Positions 1 to 7,955 of a stretch of 64,000 nucleotides of DNA are shown piece after piece. Source of the stretch: Bacillus_I endophytica_A (GTDB taxonomy: Bacteria > Bacillota > Bacilli > Bacillales > Bacillaceae_H); assembly GCF_026790145.1 (NCBI RefSeq), contig NZ_JALAMS010000049.1, positions 1 to 64,000 on the forward strand, written 5' to 3'. Below the pieces are notes generated by a model. The model searched no databases. It was given only the letters and a program-made list of their open reading frames with translations, and had not been told where the DNA came from. Positions within the stretch are counted from its first letter, which is position 1. Each line of letters starts with the position of its first letter. A program made the position numbers and the translations under genes.

Positions 1-1
1 T

Positions 2-133
2 CTTCGTTCCTTCCATACAACAGATCAGGTAAAAATCGCTGTAGCGAAATACATTCATTTTTACAATCACGAACGCTTTCAGAAGAAATTAAATAACCTG
101 AGTCCATATGAATATAGAACTCAGGTCGCTTAG
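2..133 (+). CDS. IS3-family transposase OrfB, C-terminal end (partial)
   Basis: The reading frame enters from the left edge and ends at TAG 131-133, giving 43 residues. The segment AVAKYIHFYNHERFQKKLN followed by LSPYEYRTQVA is the typical C-terminal tail of IS3-family (IS150-like) integrase-type transposases, which cut and join DNA through a DDE catalytic core that lies outside the window. The tail is followed after 16 bases by a terminal inverted repeat, so the element end is intact here. Whether the rest of the transposase is functional cannot be seen. Confidence 0.85.
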   Translation, partial: LRSFHTTDQVKIAVAKYIHFYNHERFQKKLNNLSPYEYRTQVA

Positions 134-149
134 GGTTGCTTTTTACTAC

Positions 150-169
150 TGTCTACTTGACAGGGGTCA
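150..169. repeat. Right terminal inverted repeat of the IS3-family element
   Basis: TGTCTACTTGACAGGGGTCA ends in CA, and its reverse complement starts TGACCCCTGTCAAG, a typical IS3-family tip. It lies just past the transposase stop. The flanking direct repeat cannot be verified because the left end is outside the window. Confidence 0.7.
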
Positions 170-363
170 CTTCATAATGGGTTTGCTCTTTTATTTCTTT
201 CTTGAACCAATATTATGGTAACTAGATTTATATAAAGTGTTCATTGGTTATCTACGATTGTATGTAATTAACATAATAGGAAAGTTGAATGAGCTCTTTC
301 GATGGAAAAGATATTTTTAATATTATAGGGAAGGTTCCTTTTACTAAACTATAGAGTGTTTTG

Positions 364-765
364 CTAGAACTCAAAGTTTAGAATCATTTTACTAGTTTGA
401 CCTGCAAATCTATAATTATAGGACCCTTTTAGACCTTCTAAGTCACCAGTAGCTTTGATAATTGTTGCTGGAGAATCTAAATTACCTTTATCAAATATTC
501 CTTGCTCTATAGCTGTAAATGTTCCTCGTTTTCCCTTGTAAGTTCCCTCGAAATGCAAAAAGCCAGAGATTTTGGACGTGGCCAAGTGACCATCATCTAC
601 ATTTGAGTCTAAATAATATAGTAAATATTCAACAAAAGCTTTTCCTTTTAATTCGTCATCAATATTATATTCAACATGAGCAGTATTAATAGGGAATTCT
701 TGTCTAGTGTTATCAATTGGTTTTTCATCCCATTTGTCTACTGTAAATGTTACCTCCATCTGCAT
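364..765 (-). CDS. DUF3224 family protein
   Basis: A 133-residue soluble protein without signal peptide or membrane segment. The pattern with GFLHFEGTYKGKRGTF near residues 67-82 and a closing GDLEGLKGSYNYRF block matches the DUF3224 (allene-oxide-cyclase-like beta barrel) family, whose biochemical role is not established. The gene stands alone. A strong AGGGGAGG site lies only three bases from the first ATG and nine from a second ATG at 759, so the shorter start is at least as likely. No operon partner is visible. Confidence 0.7.
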   Translation of the reverse strand: MQMEVTFTVDKWDEKPIDNTRQEFPINTAHVEYNIDDELKGKAFVEYLLYYLDSNVDDGHLATSKISGFLHFEGTYKGKRGTFTAIEQGIFDKGNLDSPATIIKATGDLEGLKGSYNYRFAGQTSKMILNFEF

Positions 766-941
766 AAACCTCCCCTAATTATTAGATAAGTAATCTACCT
801 TCAGTATAACGCTTAAAAAGTATCATAATAACACCTTTCTATAAAGTGAAAAAGCAGGTTTAAGCCTACTTTCTGAAAACAGTTCCTTCTTATAAAGTGT
901 TCAACTCTTTTGAATTCTAAAACATGAACTAGTTATTTTTA

Positions 942-1781
942 TTACGAGCTAATCTCTACAATTGATTTGATCATTTGTTCCCAATCTTCACTATGAATTT
1001 CATGTCCTGTACCATCAAGAGTTATTAATTTAGCATGGGGAATGGCTTTTGCAAGAGCAAGCCCATATTCGTAAGATAGTGCTGGATCCTCTGTTCCATG
1101 AATTATAAGCGCAGGTATATTAATTTCATTCGATCTATCATAGTATTGGTCTCCACCTTGAAGCAAAGCATGGTTAAATCTACTCGGTAGCTGTTTTGCA
1201 CGATCGGCTTCTCTTTCTGCTAGTTTATATACTCTTTCCTTCTCATAAGGTTTTGCTCCACTTAACGTTTTCCATCCACCTGCAAGATAGTGAACTACTT
1301 CCTCACGATTTGACCAGTCTATGGAGGCACTCTTTGAGTGGTAATCGAGTATACACTGATCCATAGGAGGCAACTTTTCCATCTCAGTTCCAAATACACT
1401 TGAAGCGATTAAAGTAAGGGAGCATATGCGTTCTGGATATCTAAGAGCAAGAATCTGGCCTATCATTCCTCCAAGAGACATTCCCACAATGTGGACCTGT
1501 TCTATAGAATAAGTATCTAGGACTCCAATTGCATCATCAGCAAGGTCTGTTATTGTATAGTTTGAAGTACCAGGCGTATAAGTTGTAGATCGACCTAAAT
1601 CACGATGATCGTAACGAATTACAAATCTCCCATGTTCAGCGAGGCGGATACAAAAGTCTTCATCCCACCAGTCTAACGAGGACATCGCTCCCATAATTAG
1701 AAGTACAGCAGGTTTTTCAGGGTTTCCAAAACTTTCAGTACAAATCTCCACTTTGTCCATTTTTAGTATTTTTTCATTCAT
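942..1781 (-). CDS. Alpha/beta hydrolase
   Basis: A 279-residue cytoplasmic alpha/beta-hydrolase fold protein. The oxyanion region PAVLLIMGAMSS lies near residues 24-35, the nucleophile elbow is GMSLGG near residue 100, an acid-loop region follows IPALIIHGTEDPA, and the catalytic His sits in DGTGHEIHS near the C-terminus. Length is normal for esterase, peroxidase-like or epoxide-hydrolase-like members, and the substrate cannot be told. It starts at ATG with an AGGTGGG-type site upstream. It is transcribed away from the padR gene, and the 224-base divergent region holds the dyads described separately. Confidence 0.85.
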   Translation of the reverse strand: MNEKILKMDKVEICTESFGNPEKPAVLLIMGAMSSLDWWDEDFCIRLAEHGRFVIRYDHRDLGRSTTYTPGTSNYTITDLADDAIGVLDTYSIEQVHIVGMSLGGMIGQILALRYPERICSLTLIASSVFGTEMEKLPPMDQCILDYHSKSASIDWSNREEVVHYLAGGWKTLSGAKPYEKERVYKLAEREADRAKQLPSRFNHALLQGGDQYYDRSNEINIPALIIHGTEDPALSYEYGLALAKAIPHAKLITLDGTGHEIHSEDWEQMIKSIVEISS

Positions 1782-1936
1782 TAAGGATTTCCCACCTTTT
1801 TTAATATTAGAGAAATGAAAATTACTCCTATATTCCTTTCTCTAACATGAGGCTATTTCCTTTTCTAAAAATTCTTACCTTATTTTCTATAAGATATTTT
1901 ATACGAACTATGAATTAATGATTTTTGTAACAACTA

Positions 1937-1987
1937 TAGTGTATGATACATAGTATAAATCATATACTGTATGACATATAGTATAAG
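1937..1987. promoter_or_regulatory. Putative PadR operator/promoter region with repeated dyads
   Basis: Directly upstream of the padR gene the sequence holds repeated TACATAGTATA / TATACTGTA / CATATAGTATA blocks. TACATAGTATA and TATACTGTA face each other as an imperfect dyad. PadR proteins usually bind such dyads and repress their own operon, so autoregulation is inferred from position only. Confidence 0.5.
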
Positions 1988-2005
1988 TGGAAATGAGGTG
2001 GATAA

Positions 2006-2353
2006 ATGAACACTTTATTAAATTCATTAATGACAGAGCTTAGGAGAGGGACATTGACCTTAGCTGTTTTAAGTCAATTACGAACACCTCAGTATGGATA
2101 TTCACTTGTTCAATTACTCGAGAAGTCAGGAATTATGATTGATCAAAGTACTTTATATCCGTTGCTTCGCCGTTTAGAAAAACAAGAATTGGTAACAAGT
2201 AGTTGGGATAAATCGGAGAGTAGACCCCGTAAGTATTACGTTTTAAGTGAATATGGATTAGAGATTTTTTTACATTTGAAAAAGGAATGGACCAATCATT
2301 CTAAAGGGCTTTATGACTTATTAAAAGGGGATGAAGAGGATGAGTTTAATTGA
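2006..2353 (+). CDS. PadR family transcriptional regulator
   Basis: A 115-residue winged-helix regulator. The PadR core is visible: LRRGTLTLAVLSQL near residues 12-25, YGYSLVQLLEK, STLYPLLRRLEKQELV near residues 49-64, and the wing SRPRKYYVLSEYG. The C-terminal helix is short, as in the small PadR class. It starts at ATG 2006 behind GAGGTG. The 3' end overlaps the start of the HAAS-domain gene by 14 bases, the standard PadR plus HAAS/DUF1700 arrangement in Firmicutes, where the regulator is thought to control its membrane partner. Confidence 0.9.
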   Translation: MNTLLNSLMTELRRGTLTLAVLSQLRTPQYGYSLVQLLEKSGIMIDQSTLYPLLRRLEKQELVTSSWDKSESRPRKYYVLSEYGLEIFLHLKKEWTNHSKGLYDLLKGDEEDEFN

Positions 2354-3339
2354 AATTTATATTCATGAAGTGACTCGGAGGCTGCCTGAAAAAAATCGTG
2401 AGGATATTGCACTTGAGTTGCAGTCGACTATTGAGGATATGTTACCTGATGATTACAGTGAAAAAGATGTAAAGGTAGTTCTTGAAAAATTGGGGAATCC
2501 AGCCACATTAGCTAGTGGTTATGGAGATCGGCCAATGCACTTAATTGGCCCCCGCTATTTTGATATATATGTCACATTACTAAAAATGATTTTACCGATT
2601 GCTGCTGTCATTTCATTAATCTCAATGATTGCCCAATACTTTATAGGGTATGATGGAGAGGAAGCCATAATAAATGTAGTCTTAGATATCGTTGGTGTCG
2701 GTATATGGAAAATCATTGAAGTAAGTATTCAAGTGTTCTTTTGGTTAACAATCATTTTTGCCATTTTGGAACGAACGGATAAAGGAAAAGGTGAGCAGCC
2801 ATTGACAGCAAGCCTACAAAAATGGACTCCTGATGATTTGAAAAACATCCCTTATATCCCTAAGAAAAAGGCTATTTCAAAGTTCGAAGTATTTGGAAAT
2901 TTAATGTGGACCGCGGTCTGGGCAACCCTTTATTTTTATGCGAATCATCTTGTAGGGGTATTATAAAGACAGTGGAAACGGACTTGAATTTGTGACGCCA
3001 GCCTTAAATCAAGAAGTATTAATGGGGTATTGGCCAGTCGTTGTTATTGTCATTGTGTTCGAAATAGCATTATCCCTTTATAAATTAATAAAAGGACAGT
3101 GGACGAAAAGAATAGCAATTTTCAATACTATCCTTCAGATAATTGGCACCATTGTGTTTATTGTCATATTAATAAATTCAAATTTACTCAACCAAGGTTT
3201 TATTGCTTATATGACGGATTTATTTACTATTACGGGTAATGAATTTAAAACATGGATAATTAGCGGTGGGGTTTTCTTCTTTATGATTTCAGCGGCAATT
3301 AGTGTATTTGATGGATTTCGCAAGGCTAGTATTCGTTAA
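2340..3339 (+). pseudogene. HAAS-domain membrane protein, split by one frameshift
   Basis: Two adjacent frames form one protein. The first (2340-2966) has an N-terminal HAAS/DUF1700-like domain (residues 1-65, ending EKLGNPATLASGYGDRP) and membrane helices. The second (2968-3339, no good start of its own) continues with at least three more helices. Deleting one T of the pair at 2961-2962 joins them as GVYKDSGNGLEFVTPALNQ. The expected full length is about 332 residues. This is either a true inactivating +1 insertion or a sequencing error. It overlaps padR upstream and is probably its regulatory partner. ATG 2340 was chosen over 2331 because the ribosome site sits too close to the latter. Confidence 0.75.
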
Positions 3340-3438
3340 TTCATATTTGTTTATTAAAACAACTAGTATAAAAGAATCTTCATTTGAAGGTCCTTTTCCA
3401 GTTCCAGTACAGTATCCATATCCGAGTTATGTTAACTA

Positions 3439-3487
3439 TCTATACTCAACATAGATTCATATTCTTTGTTTCTTAGTTGAGTATAGA
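3439..3487. repeat. 12-bp inverted repeat with 25-base loop
   Basis: TCTATACTCAAC at 3439-3450 is the exact reverse complement of GTTGAGTATAGA at 3476-3487. It lies between the HAAS gene and the ykkCD promoter. No T-run follows, so it is not a standard terminator. Confidence 0.6.
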
Positions 3488-3558
3488 AACAATACTTGGT
3501 AAACATATATATTACGTCCATTAACATGTATTGTATGAATCAGAAAAACACGATATCC

Positions 3559-3586
3559 TTGAATAATTTTTTAATGTGTGTATACT
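3559..3586 (+). promoter_or_regulatory. Sigma-A-like promoter of the ykkCD leader
   Basis: TTGAAT (3559-3564) and TATACT (3581-3586) are 16 bases apart. The predicted start near 3593 would place the guanidine aptamer close to the 5' end of the transcript. Confidence 0.55.
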
Positions 3587-3612
3587 ATAAGATAATTAAA
3601 TAAGAAACATGT

Positions 3613-3740
3613 TTTCTAGGGTTCCGTAACGAATACGTTAGCCTGGTCCGAGAGAAAACTCATAGTTGATTAAACTATGCCACGGAAGGATAAAAGCCTG
3701 GGAGAAACTGTGTATCAGTTGTCTCTCAGGCTTTTTTATT
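3613..3740 (+). promoter_or_regulatory. Guanidine-I (ykkC) riboswitch with overlapping terminator
   Basis: The conserved ykkC-class blocks appear in order: CTAGGGTTCCG (3616-3626), GGTCCGAGAG (3645-3654), ACGGAAGGATAAAAGCC and GGGAGA up to about 3705. The 3' aptamer strand AAGCCTGGGAGA also pairs with TCTCTCAGGCTT (3722-3733) to form an intrinsic terminator followed by a T-run. Guanidinium binding to this class is known to block such a terminator and switch on export or degradation genes. The two genes downstream are the classical ykkC/ykkD pair, which supports the call. Confidence 0.93.
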
Positions 3741-3766
3741 TTATTAAAAAGGGGAGGTTTATTGAC

Positions 3767-4108
3767 ATGGACAAAAATTGGATTAAAGTCATTGTAGCAG
3801 CAATATTTGAAGTAGGTTGGGTTGTTGGACTAAAACACGCTTTTGATTTCTGGACATGGTCTGGAACAGCAATCGCTATTTTCATCAGTTTTTATTTGAT
3901 GATAACAGCAGGACGAAAGCTTCCGGTGGGGACTGTTTATGCTGTTTTTGTAGGGCTGGGTACAACGGGTACTGTGTTATTTGAAATTTTCTTCTTCGGA
4001 GAAGCATTTAAAGTATCTAAAATTTTCTTAATTCTATTGTTATTAATGGGTGTAGTTGGATTAAAGCTCGTTACCAAAGATAAGTCTAAAGAAGGGAGGA
4101 AGGCATAA
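3767..4108 (+). CDS. ykkC: Guanidinium exporter subunit YkkC (SMR family)
   Basis: A 113-residue small multidrug resistance protein with four membrane helices. The essential membrane glutamate of the SMR family is E15 in AAIFEVGWVVGLKHA, and the conserved LPVGTVYAVFVGLGTTGTV stretch is present. It closely resembles B. subtilis YkkC in length and motifs. Riboswitch control indicates proton-coupled guanidinium export, probably as a heteromer with YkkD. ATG 3767 behind GGGGAGG is the real start; a longer frame begins inside the riboswitch terminator and can be discarded. Its stop codon overlaps the ykkD start. Confidence 0.93.
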   Translation: MDKNWIKVIVAAIFEVGWVVGLKHAFDFWTWSGTAIAIFISFYLMITAGRKLPVGTVYAVFVGLGTTGTVLFEIFFFGEAFKVSKIFLILLLLMGVVGLKLVTKDKSKEGRKA

Positions 4109-4422
4109 TGGCGTGGATTTCCTTAGTATTGGCCGGGATATGTGAAATGTTTGGTGTCATGATGATCAATAAAGTCAATAAAGAACGCACATGGCAAGCA
4201 CTTGTTCTTTTAATTATTGGATTTGGTGCAAGTTTCATCTTCCTTGCCTATGCAATGAAGACACTACCTATGGGCACTGCTTATGCAGTTTGGACCGGTA
4301 TTGGAGCTTCAGGAGGAGCTTTATTATCGATGATTTTCTACGGAGAATCAAAAGATTGGAAAAGACTTCTCTTTATTGCAATGATTTTGGGAGCAGCTGT
4401 AGGGTTAAAGTTAATTTCTTAA
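4108..4422 (+). CDS. ykkD: Guanidinium exporter subunit YkkD (SMR family)
   Basis: A 104-residue four-helix SMR protein. Membrane glutamate E13 lies in LAGICEMFGVMM, and the MGTAYAVWTGIGASGGAL block is typical of YkkD. It shares the sequence TAATG with the ykkC stop, so the two are translationally coupled and made in equal amounts, as expected for an obligate pair. Unlike YkkC it lacks the Trp three residues after the glutamate, so the subunits are not equivalent. A strong terminator closes the operon. Confidence 0.93.
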   Translation: MAWISLVLAGICEMFGVMMINKVNKERTWQALVLLIIGFGASFIFLAYAMKTLPMGTAYAVWTGIGASGGALLSMIFYGESKDWKRLLFIAMILGAAVGLKLIS

Positions 4423-4464
4423 AGTGTTATTACTTTAATAGATTTTCATGGAGTATATAAATTT

Positions 4465-4508
4465 AAAGAAGAAAAAGCTATTGATCTCAACAATAGCTTT
4501 TTCTTTAG
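4465..4508 (+). terminator. Terminator after ykkD
   Basis: AAAGCTATTG pairs with CAATAGCTTT around a short loop, followed by TTTCTTT. Flanking A and T tracts extend the pairing. Confidence 0.85.
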
Positions 4509-4917
4509 ACATACCCTAAGGTTTGTTGAGTAGTTTGTTTAAATATTAAAAGTTTAGCCAGAAAAAAGCTCTGTAATCTTGTGAATCAAATATTAAAATT
4601 CCTTTAAGAAAAAATATAATAATTAGCTCTTAGCAGAACTAGTTTTTATTTTTTTCTATGTTTAGTAGCCACTAGCTGTAATGAAAGTATTGCTGTATAA
4701 ATGGTTGTTCATAATAGGGAGAGAAGTCCAATACCAAATATAGACTCATTCTTATTATTCACGTTTTTTCTTTCCTAGTTCTTAAACAAAAATATTTTTC
4801 TCAAAGGTATTTATTACATATAAATGTTCATTAATTTTGTTGATTGTATTACTTAGAATCAAGTTTATGTACATTAGTTTTGTGTAATCCGAATTCTTTA
4901 TATATTTGTTACATAAA
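4509..4917. other. Intergenic region, no gene seen
   Basis: About 410 AT-rich bases between the ykkD terminator and the Fur box. All frames are broken by stops and no conserved RNA was recognised. Confidence 0.6.
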
Positions 4918-4938
4918 TGATAATAAAAATCATTATCA
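4918..4938. promoter_or_regulatory. Fur box upstream of the doxX-like gene
   Basis: GATAATAAAAATCATTATC (4919-4937) matches 17 of 19 positions of the classical Fur consensus GATAATGATAATCATTATC. The flanking bases extend it to TGATAAT/ATTATCA arms. It lies 51 bases before the DoxX start, so iron-dependent repression is predicted. Confidence 0.8.
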
Positions 4939-4988
4939 ATTATGCTATTATATTTCTAATAATTCTTATTTTGATTAGGAGGAGAAGC

Positions 4989-5498
4989 ATGATTATTGAT
5001 GTTTTAAGACGGGATAAAGGAGTTTCCATACTTTTAGCTGTGTTACGTGTATATCTCGGATATACGTGGTTCATGGCTGGCTTAGGAAAAATCACAGGTG
5101 GATCATTTGATACTTCAGGGTTTATACAGGGGGCTTTGGCAAAAACAACAGGAGAACAGCCGGCTGTTCAAGAATGGTGGGGTGTATTTCTACAAAATAT
5201 AGCTGTTCCTAATATAGAATTATTTAACTTCCTAGTACCTTGGGGAGAGCTATTAGTAGGTCTAGGTCTCTTAGTAGGTTGTTTTACAAAAACAGCCGTG
5301 TTTTTTGGAATCACAATGAACTTTTCTTATATGTTTAGCGGTGCTATAAGCATAAATCCACAACTTGTTTTATTATCCCTGTTTATTCTTGTGTCTGCTA
5401 TGAATGCAGGAAGATATGGTATAGATGGTATGATTATTCCTCCCCTTAAAGAAAAGCTAGCGCTTAACAAAACAAAAGAGGTAAAAGATATTGCTTAG
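4989..5498 (+). CDS. DoxX family membrane protein, Fur-regulated
   Basis: A 169-residue integral membrane protein with about four helices. The DoxX signature is seen in RVYLGYTWFMAGLGKITGG near residues 20-38 and in VPWGELLVGLGLLVGCFTKTA, ending with NAGRYGIDG. DoxX proteins are poorly characterised membrane proteins linked to redox and sulfur stress. ATG 4989 behind AGGAGGAG is the start; a longer frame reading back to 4917 runs through the Fur box and is rejected. The Fur box suggests an iron-starvation role. The gene is monocistronic with its own terminator. Confidence 0.85.
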   Translation: MIIDVLRRDKGVSILLAVLRVYLGYTWFMAGLGKITGGSFDTSGFIQGALAKTTGEQPAVQEWWGVFLQNIAVPNIELFNFLVPWGELLVGLGLLVGCFTKTAVFFGITMNFSYMFSGAISINPQLVLLSLFILVSAMNAGRYGIDGMIIPPLKEKLALNKTKEVKDIA

Positions 5499-5518
5499 TT
5501 TTTAATATATTATATGAG

Positions 5519-5544
5519 CAACCATTCCAGATGGTTGTTTTTTT
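5519..5544 (+). terminator. Terminator after doxX-like gene
   Basis: CAACCAT (5519-5525) pairs with ATGGTTG (5531-5537), followed by eight T. Confidence 0.85.
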
Positions 5545-5854
5545 ATTGACGCAACATAAAGTCGTAGATTATACGACCAAGTTAGGTTTAGTATTATTCT
5601 AGTGATGAAATTACAGCAGCTTTAAGAGAACCCTCAAGAATAGTAAATATTGAGGTTAAATCTATAGTGACATCTTGGCAGAAGAAGGACTTCTCTCAGC
5701 TATAAAATATATAGATGTGATGATGTATGCTGCAACAGATCTAAGAAGGATTTGGCATATGTAAAGGGGATTTTCACTCCTTGACTAATATATACATAAA
5801 CCTTAAATAATTTAGATTTCAATGAATAAAATCTAAATGAGGAGATGATTTGAT
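5545..5854. other. Intergenic region with a possible gene remnant
   Basis: No intact gene. A short open stretch ends LLSAIKYIDVMMYAATDL plus five more residues near 5690-5762 and looks protein-like, but it has no start and could not be assigned to a family. It may be the tail of a lost gene. Confidence 0.35.
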
Positions 5855-6544
5855 TTGGAAATACGGATGAATCAAATAGAATTAAACGGTTTAACTTTTC
5901 AATATCGCGAAACTGGGGAAGATTCAGCACCGACAATTGTTGCACTTCATGCTTTGGGAATGAATGCAGAATCCTGGGATGAAGTAGCAGCTGTATTAGG
6001 AGAAAAATATCGGGTTCTAGCTTTAGATCAACGAGGTCACGGTGGGAGTGCGAGAACTGGCACTTATACGTTCGAATTAATGTGTGATGACTTGCTTCAG
6101 TTTGTAAATGCTATGAATTTGGAACGTTTTACGTTAATAGGGCATTCTATGGGAGGAACGGTATCTTATCTTTTTTCCGAAACATTCCCCTCAAGGATAG
6201 AACGGTTGATTGTTGAAGATACACCTCCTCCGTTTTCGGGGAAGCAATTCGAAGTTCCTTCTAAACCTCCTGGTCCTCTATCTTTTGATTGGAAGGTTGT
6301 ACCTTCAATTCTAAGACAATTAAATAACCCTAATCCTCAATGGTGGGCAAATCTTACAGATATCGTGGCACCTACCCTTATCATAGGAGGGGGATCTAGT
6401 CATATTCCTCAAGATAAATTGAGGGAAGTATCAGAGATTGTTCCAAATTGCCAATTGGTGACGATAGAGGATGTTGGGCATGATGTGCATATAGGGAATT
6501 TGCCAGCCTTTTTAGGCGCTGTAAGAAGTTTTCTTAATTCATGA
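5855..6544 (+). CDS. Alpha/beta hydrolase (short form)
   Basis: A 229-residue cytoplasmic alpha/beta hydrolase, shorter than the usual 260-280 because the lid region between residues 125 and 165 is reduced. Visible are VALHALGMNAESWDEVA, ALDQRGHGGS, the nucleophile elbow GHSMGG near residue 97, and the C-terminal catalytic His in VEDVGHDVH or equivalent (IEDVGHDVH here). The TTG at 5855 lies ten bases after GGAG; ATG 5870 is an alternative start. It could be an esterase or a lactone or ester hydrolase. It stands alone between two terminators. Confidence 0.85.
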   Translation: MEIRMNQIELNGLTFQYRETGEDSAPTIVALHALGMNAESWDEVAAVLGEKYRVLALDQRGHGGSARTGTYTFELMCDDLLQFVNAMNLERFTLIGHSMGGTVSYLFSETFPSRIERLIVEDTPPPFSGKQFEVPSKPPGPLSFDWKVVPSILRQLNNPNPQWWANLTDIVAPTLIIGGGSSHIPQDKLREVSEIVPNCQLVTIEDVGHDVHIGNLPAFLGAVRSFLNS

Positions 6545-6578
6545 GTTTCTGAATAGCGCTTTTAGAAATGATTAAATG

Positions 6579-6612
6579 AAAAGGGAGGAAGTGTATTAGT
6601 CTCCCTTTTCGT
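6579..6612 (+). terminator. Terminator after the short hydrolase
   Basis: AAAAGGGAG pairs with CTCCCTTTT across a 13-base loop, followed by a weak T-tract. Confidence 0.7.
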
Positions 6613-6736
6613 ATTGAATTCTTCTAGTCCGTTTTATGCGAACTGATTATTGTAGCAATGATTTGGTTAGACGCTTATTTTATAAACGCTAACATCAATA
6701 TAGGCTTTTTTTTATACTATATTTTGAGGTGAGAAA

Positions 6737-7180
6737 ATGCCAAGAGTAAGTTACCGAGATGCAGACATTAATTTAATGGCAAGGATGATGAGAGCAGAAG
6801 CTGTAGGTGAAGGAAAACAAGGAATGTTATATGTCGGAAATGTAATTGTTAATCGTCTTAAAGCAAATTGCTTAGACTTTAAAGACTTAAGAACAATTCG
6901 ACAAGTCATTTTCCAAGTCCAAGGAGGAAATTATTCTTTTGAAGCAGTTCAAAAAGGTAATGAATTTTATCAACGAGCGAGACCTGTTGAAAAAAGATTA
7001 GCAAAAAAGAACTTGGATTATTGGAGGGAACACCCAGGGAAATATGCTCTTTGGTATTTTAATCCCTATGCTCCATGCCCCCCAACATGGTACGGTCAAC
7101 CTTTAGCTGGTCAATTTAAAAATCATTGTTATTATGAACCAAAACCTGGAACATGTGATAGTGTTTATAGCGGAACTTAA
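6737..7180 (+). CDS. cwlJ: Spore cortex-lytic cell wall hydrolase CwlJ
   Basis: A 147-residue protein close to B. subtilis CwlJ in length and sequence. The hydrolase_2 (SleB/CwlJ) domain fills the protein: LMARMMRAEAVGEGKQGMLYVGNVIVNR near the N-terminus with the conserved catalytic-region Glu, then LWYFNPYAPCPPTWYGQP and FKNHCYYEP. There is no signal peptide, as usual for CwlJ, which reaches the outer cortex boundary from the mother cell. It degrades muramic-lactam cortex during germination, triggered by Ca-dipicolinate. Its usual partner gerQ is not adjacent. Mother-cell expression is known for the family; no promoter was assigned here. Confidence 0.92.
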   Translation: MPRVSYRDADINLMARMMRAEAVGEGKQGMLYVGNVIVNRLKANCLDFKDLRTIRQVIFQVQGGNYSFEAVQKGNEFYQRARPVEKRLAKKNLDYWREHPGKYALWYFNPYAPCPPTWYGQPLAGQFKNHCYYEPKPGTCDSVYSGT

Positions 7181-7206
7181 GCTTACTCTTTGAGTAAGCT
7201 TTTTTA
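7179..7206 (+). terminator. Terminator after cwlJ
   Basis: AAGCTTACTC (7179-7188) pairs with GAGTAAGCTT (7192-7201), followed by a T-run. It overlaps the cwlJ stop codon. Confidence 0.85.
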
Positions 7207-7345
7207 TATTTTTAGAATAATTTATATAAACGAAAGGGAGCTTTACTTCAAGATGGAGTAAGTTTTTTCTGGCGATAATATTGATTCTGTGAACTTTACG
7301 TGAATATAGTATTTATGGTTCTTTGGAATACTTTAATAAATTCAC

Positions 7346-7393
7346 ACATGAAAAATCCCTACTTGTGATCAAGAAGTAGAGATTTCTCATGTA
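7346..7393. terminator. Long hairpin, probable terminator of the minus-strand gene
   Basis: ACATGAAAAATCCCTACTT pairs with AAGTAGAGATTTCTCATGT with two mismatches. It lies 39 bases past the stop of the minus-strand gene 7432-7740 and could also catch plus-strand readthrough. Confidence 0.65.
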
Positions 7394-7431
7394 TTAATGG
7401 ATTTAGCTTAAAATATAATTCTGTAACTATA

Positions 7432-7740
7432 CTACTTCTCGTTAGTTAATTTTTTAAAGGATACCCCTTCTTCTTTTAAAGCGGCCTTAAGTTTAGGTAA
7501 AGAAGCTGGTCCTATCCCGTGGAATTGTAAAATCTCTTTTTCACTAAATTTTGATAGCTGTTGTAAAGTAGTTATCCCGTTGTTTTCCAATGCTCTTCTT
7601 GCTGGGGCTGAGAGTTGGGAAAGAAATCCATCGGCAGGTTTACGTTCTTGCTCACAAGTCGGACAAGTGGGACAGTCGCTACTTTTATAATATTTATGTC
7701 CTTTGCTGCAAATTTTTAATTTTTTTTCTGAAGTTGCCAT
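7432..7740 (-). CDS. Small RNA polymerase alpha-CTD-like / helix-hairpin-helix protein
   Basis: A 102-residue protein in two parts. The N-terminus has four cysteines (C11, C23, C26, C29) in CSKGHKYYKSSDCPTCPTC, a probable zinc ribbon. Residues 40-95 (LSAPARRALENNGITTLQQL, then FHGIGPASLPKLKAAL) form a helix-hairpin-helix fold like the RNA polymerase alpha C-terminal domain. Such small proteins are common in Bacilli and are annotated as alpha-CTD-like, with no proven function; DNA binding is inferred from the fold. It is monocistronic on the minus strand with a GAGCC-type site. Confidence 0.75.
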   Translation of the reverse strand: MATSEKKLKICSKGHKYYKSSDCPTCPTCEQERKPADGFLSQLSAPARRALENNGITTLQQLSKFSEKEILQFHGIGPASLPKLKAALKEEGVSFKKLTNEK

Positions 7741-7955
7741 TTCTACCCGGCTCCTTTTCTTAAGAATTATTTTTTACTTTCTATACTTTATCACTTTCAA
7801 CAGGTGAATGATTAAAACTCGTATATAAAAGCTGTAGATAATCAACATTGTGATAACTATATATGTATGAATTATAAATTACTGGTTAATTTTAAGTAAC
7901 TATAATAATTTAGCAATCAATGGGGGATAGTAACTAAAAAGAGTGAGGACATGTG

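Noticed and set aside
4191..4460. 89-residue plus-strand frame inside ykkD
   Set aside because: Out-of-frame shadow of ykkD; rich in Cys, Phe and Arg with no family features.
5700..5945. 81-residue minus-strand frame over the hydrolase start
   Set aside because: Overlaps a well-supported gene start and has no translation signal.
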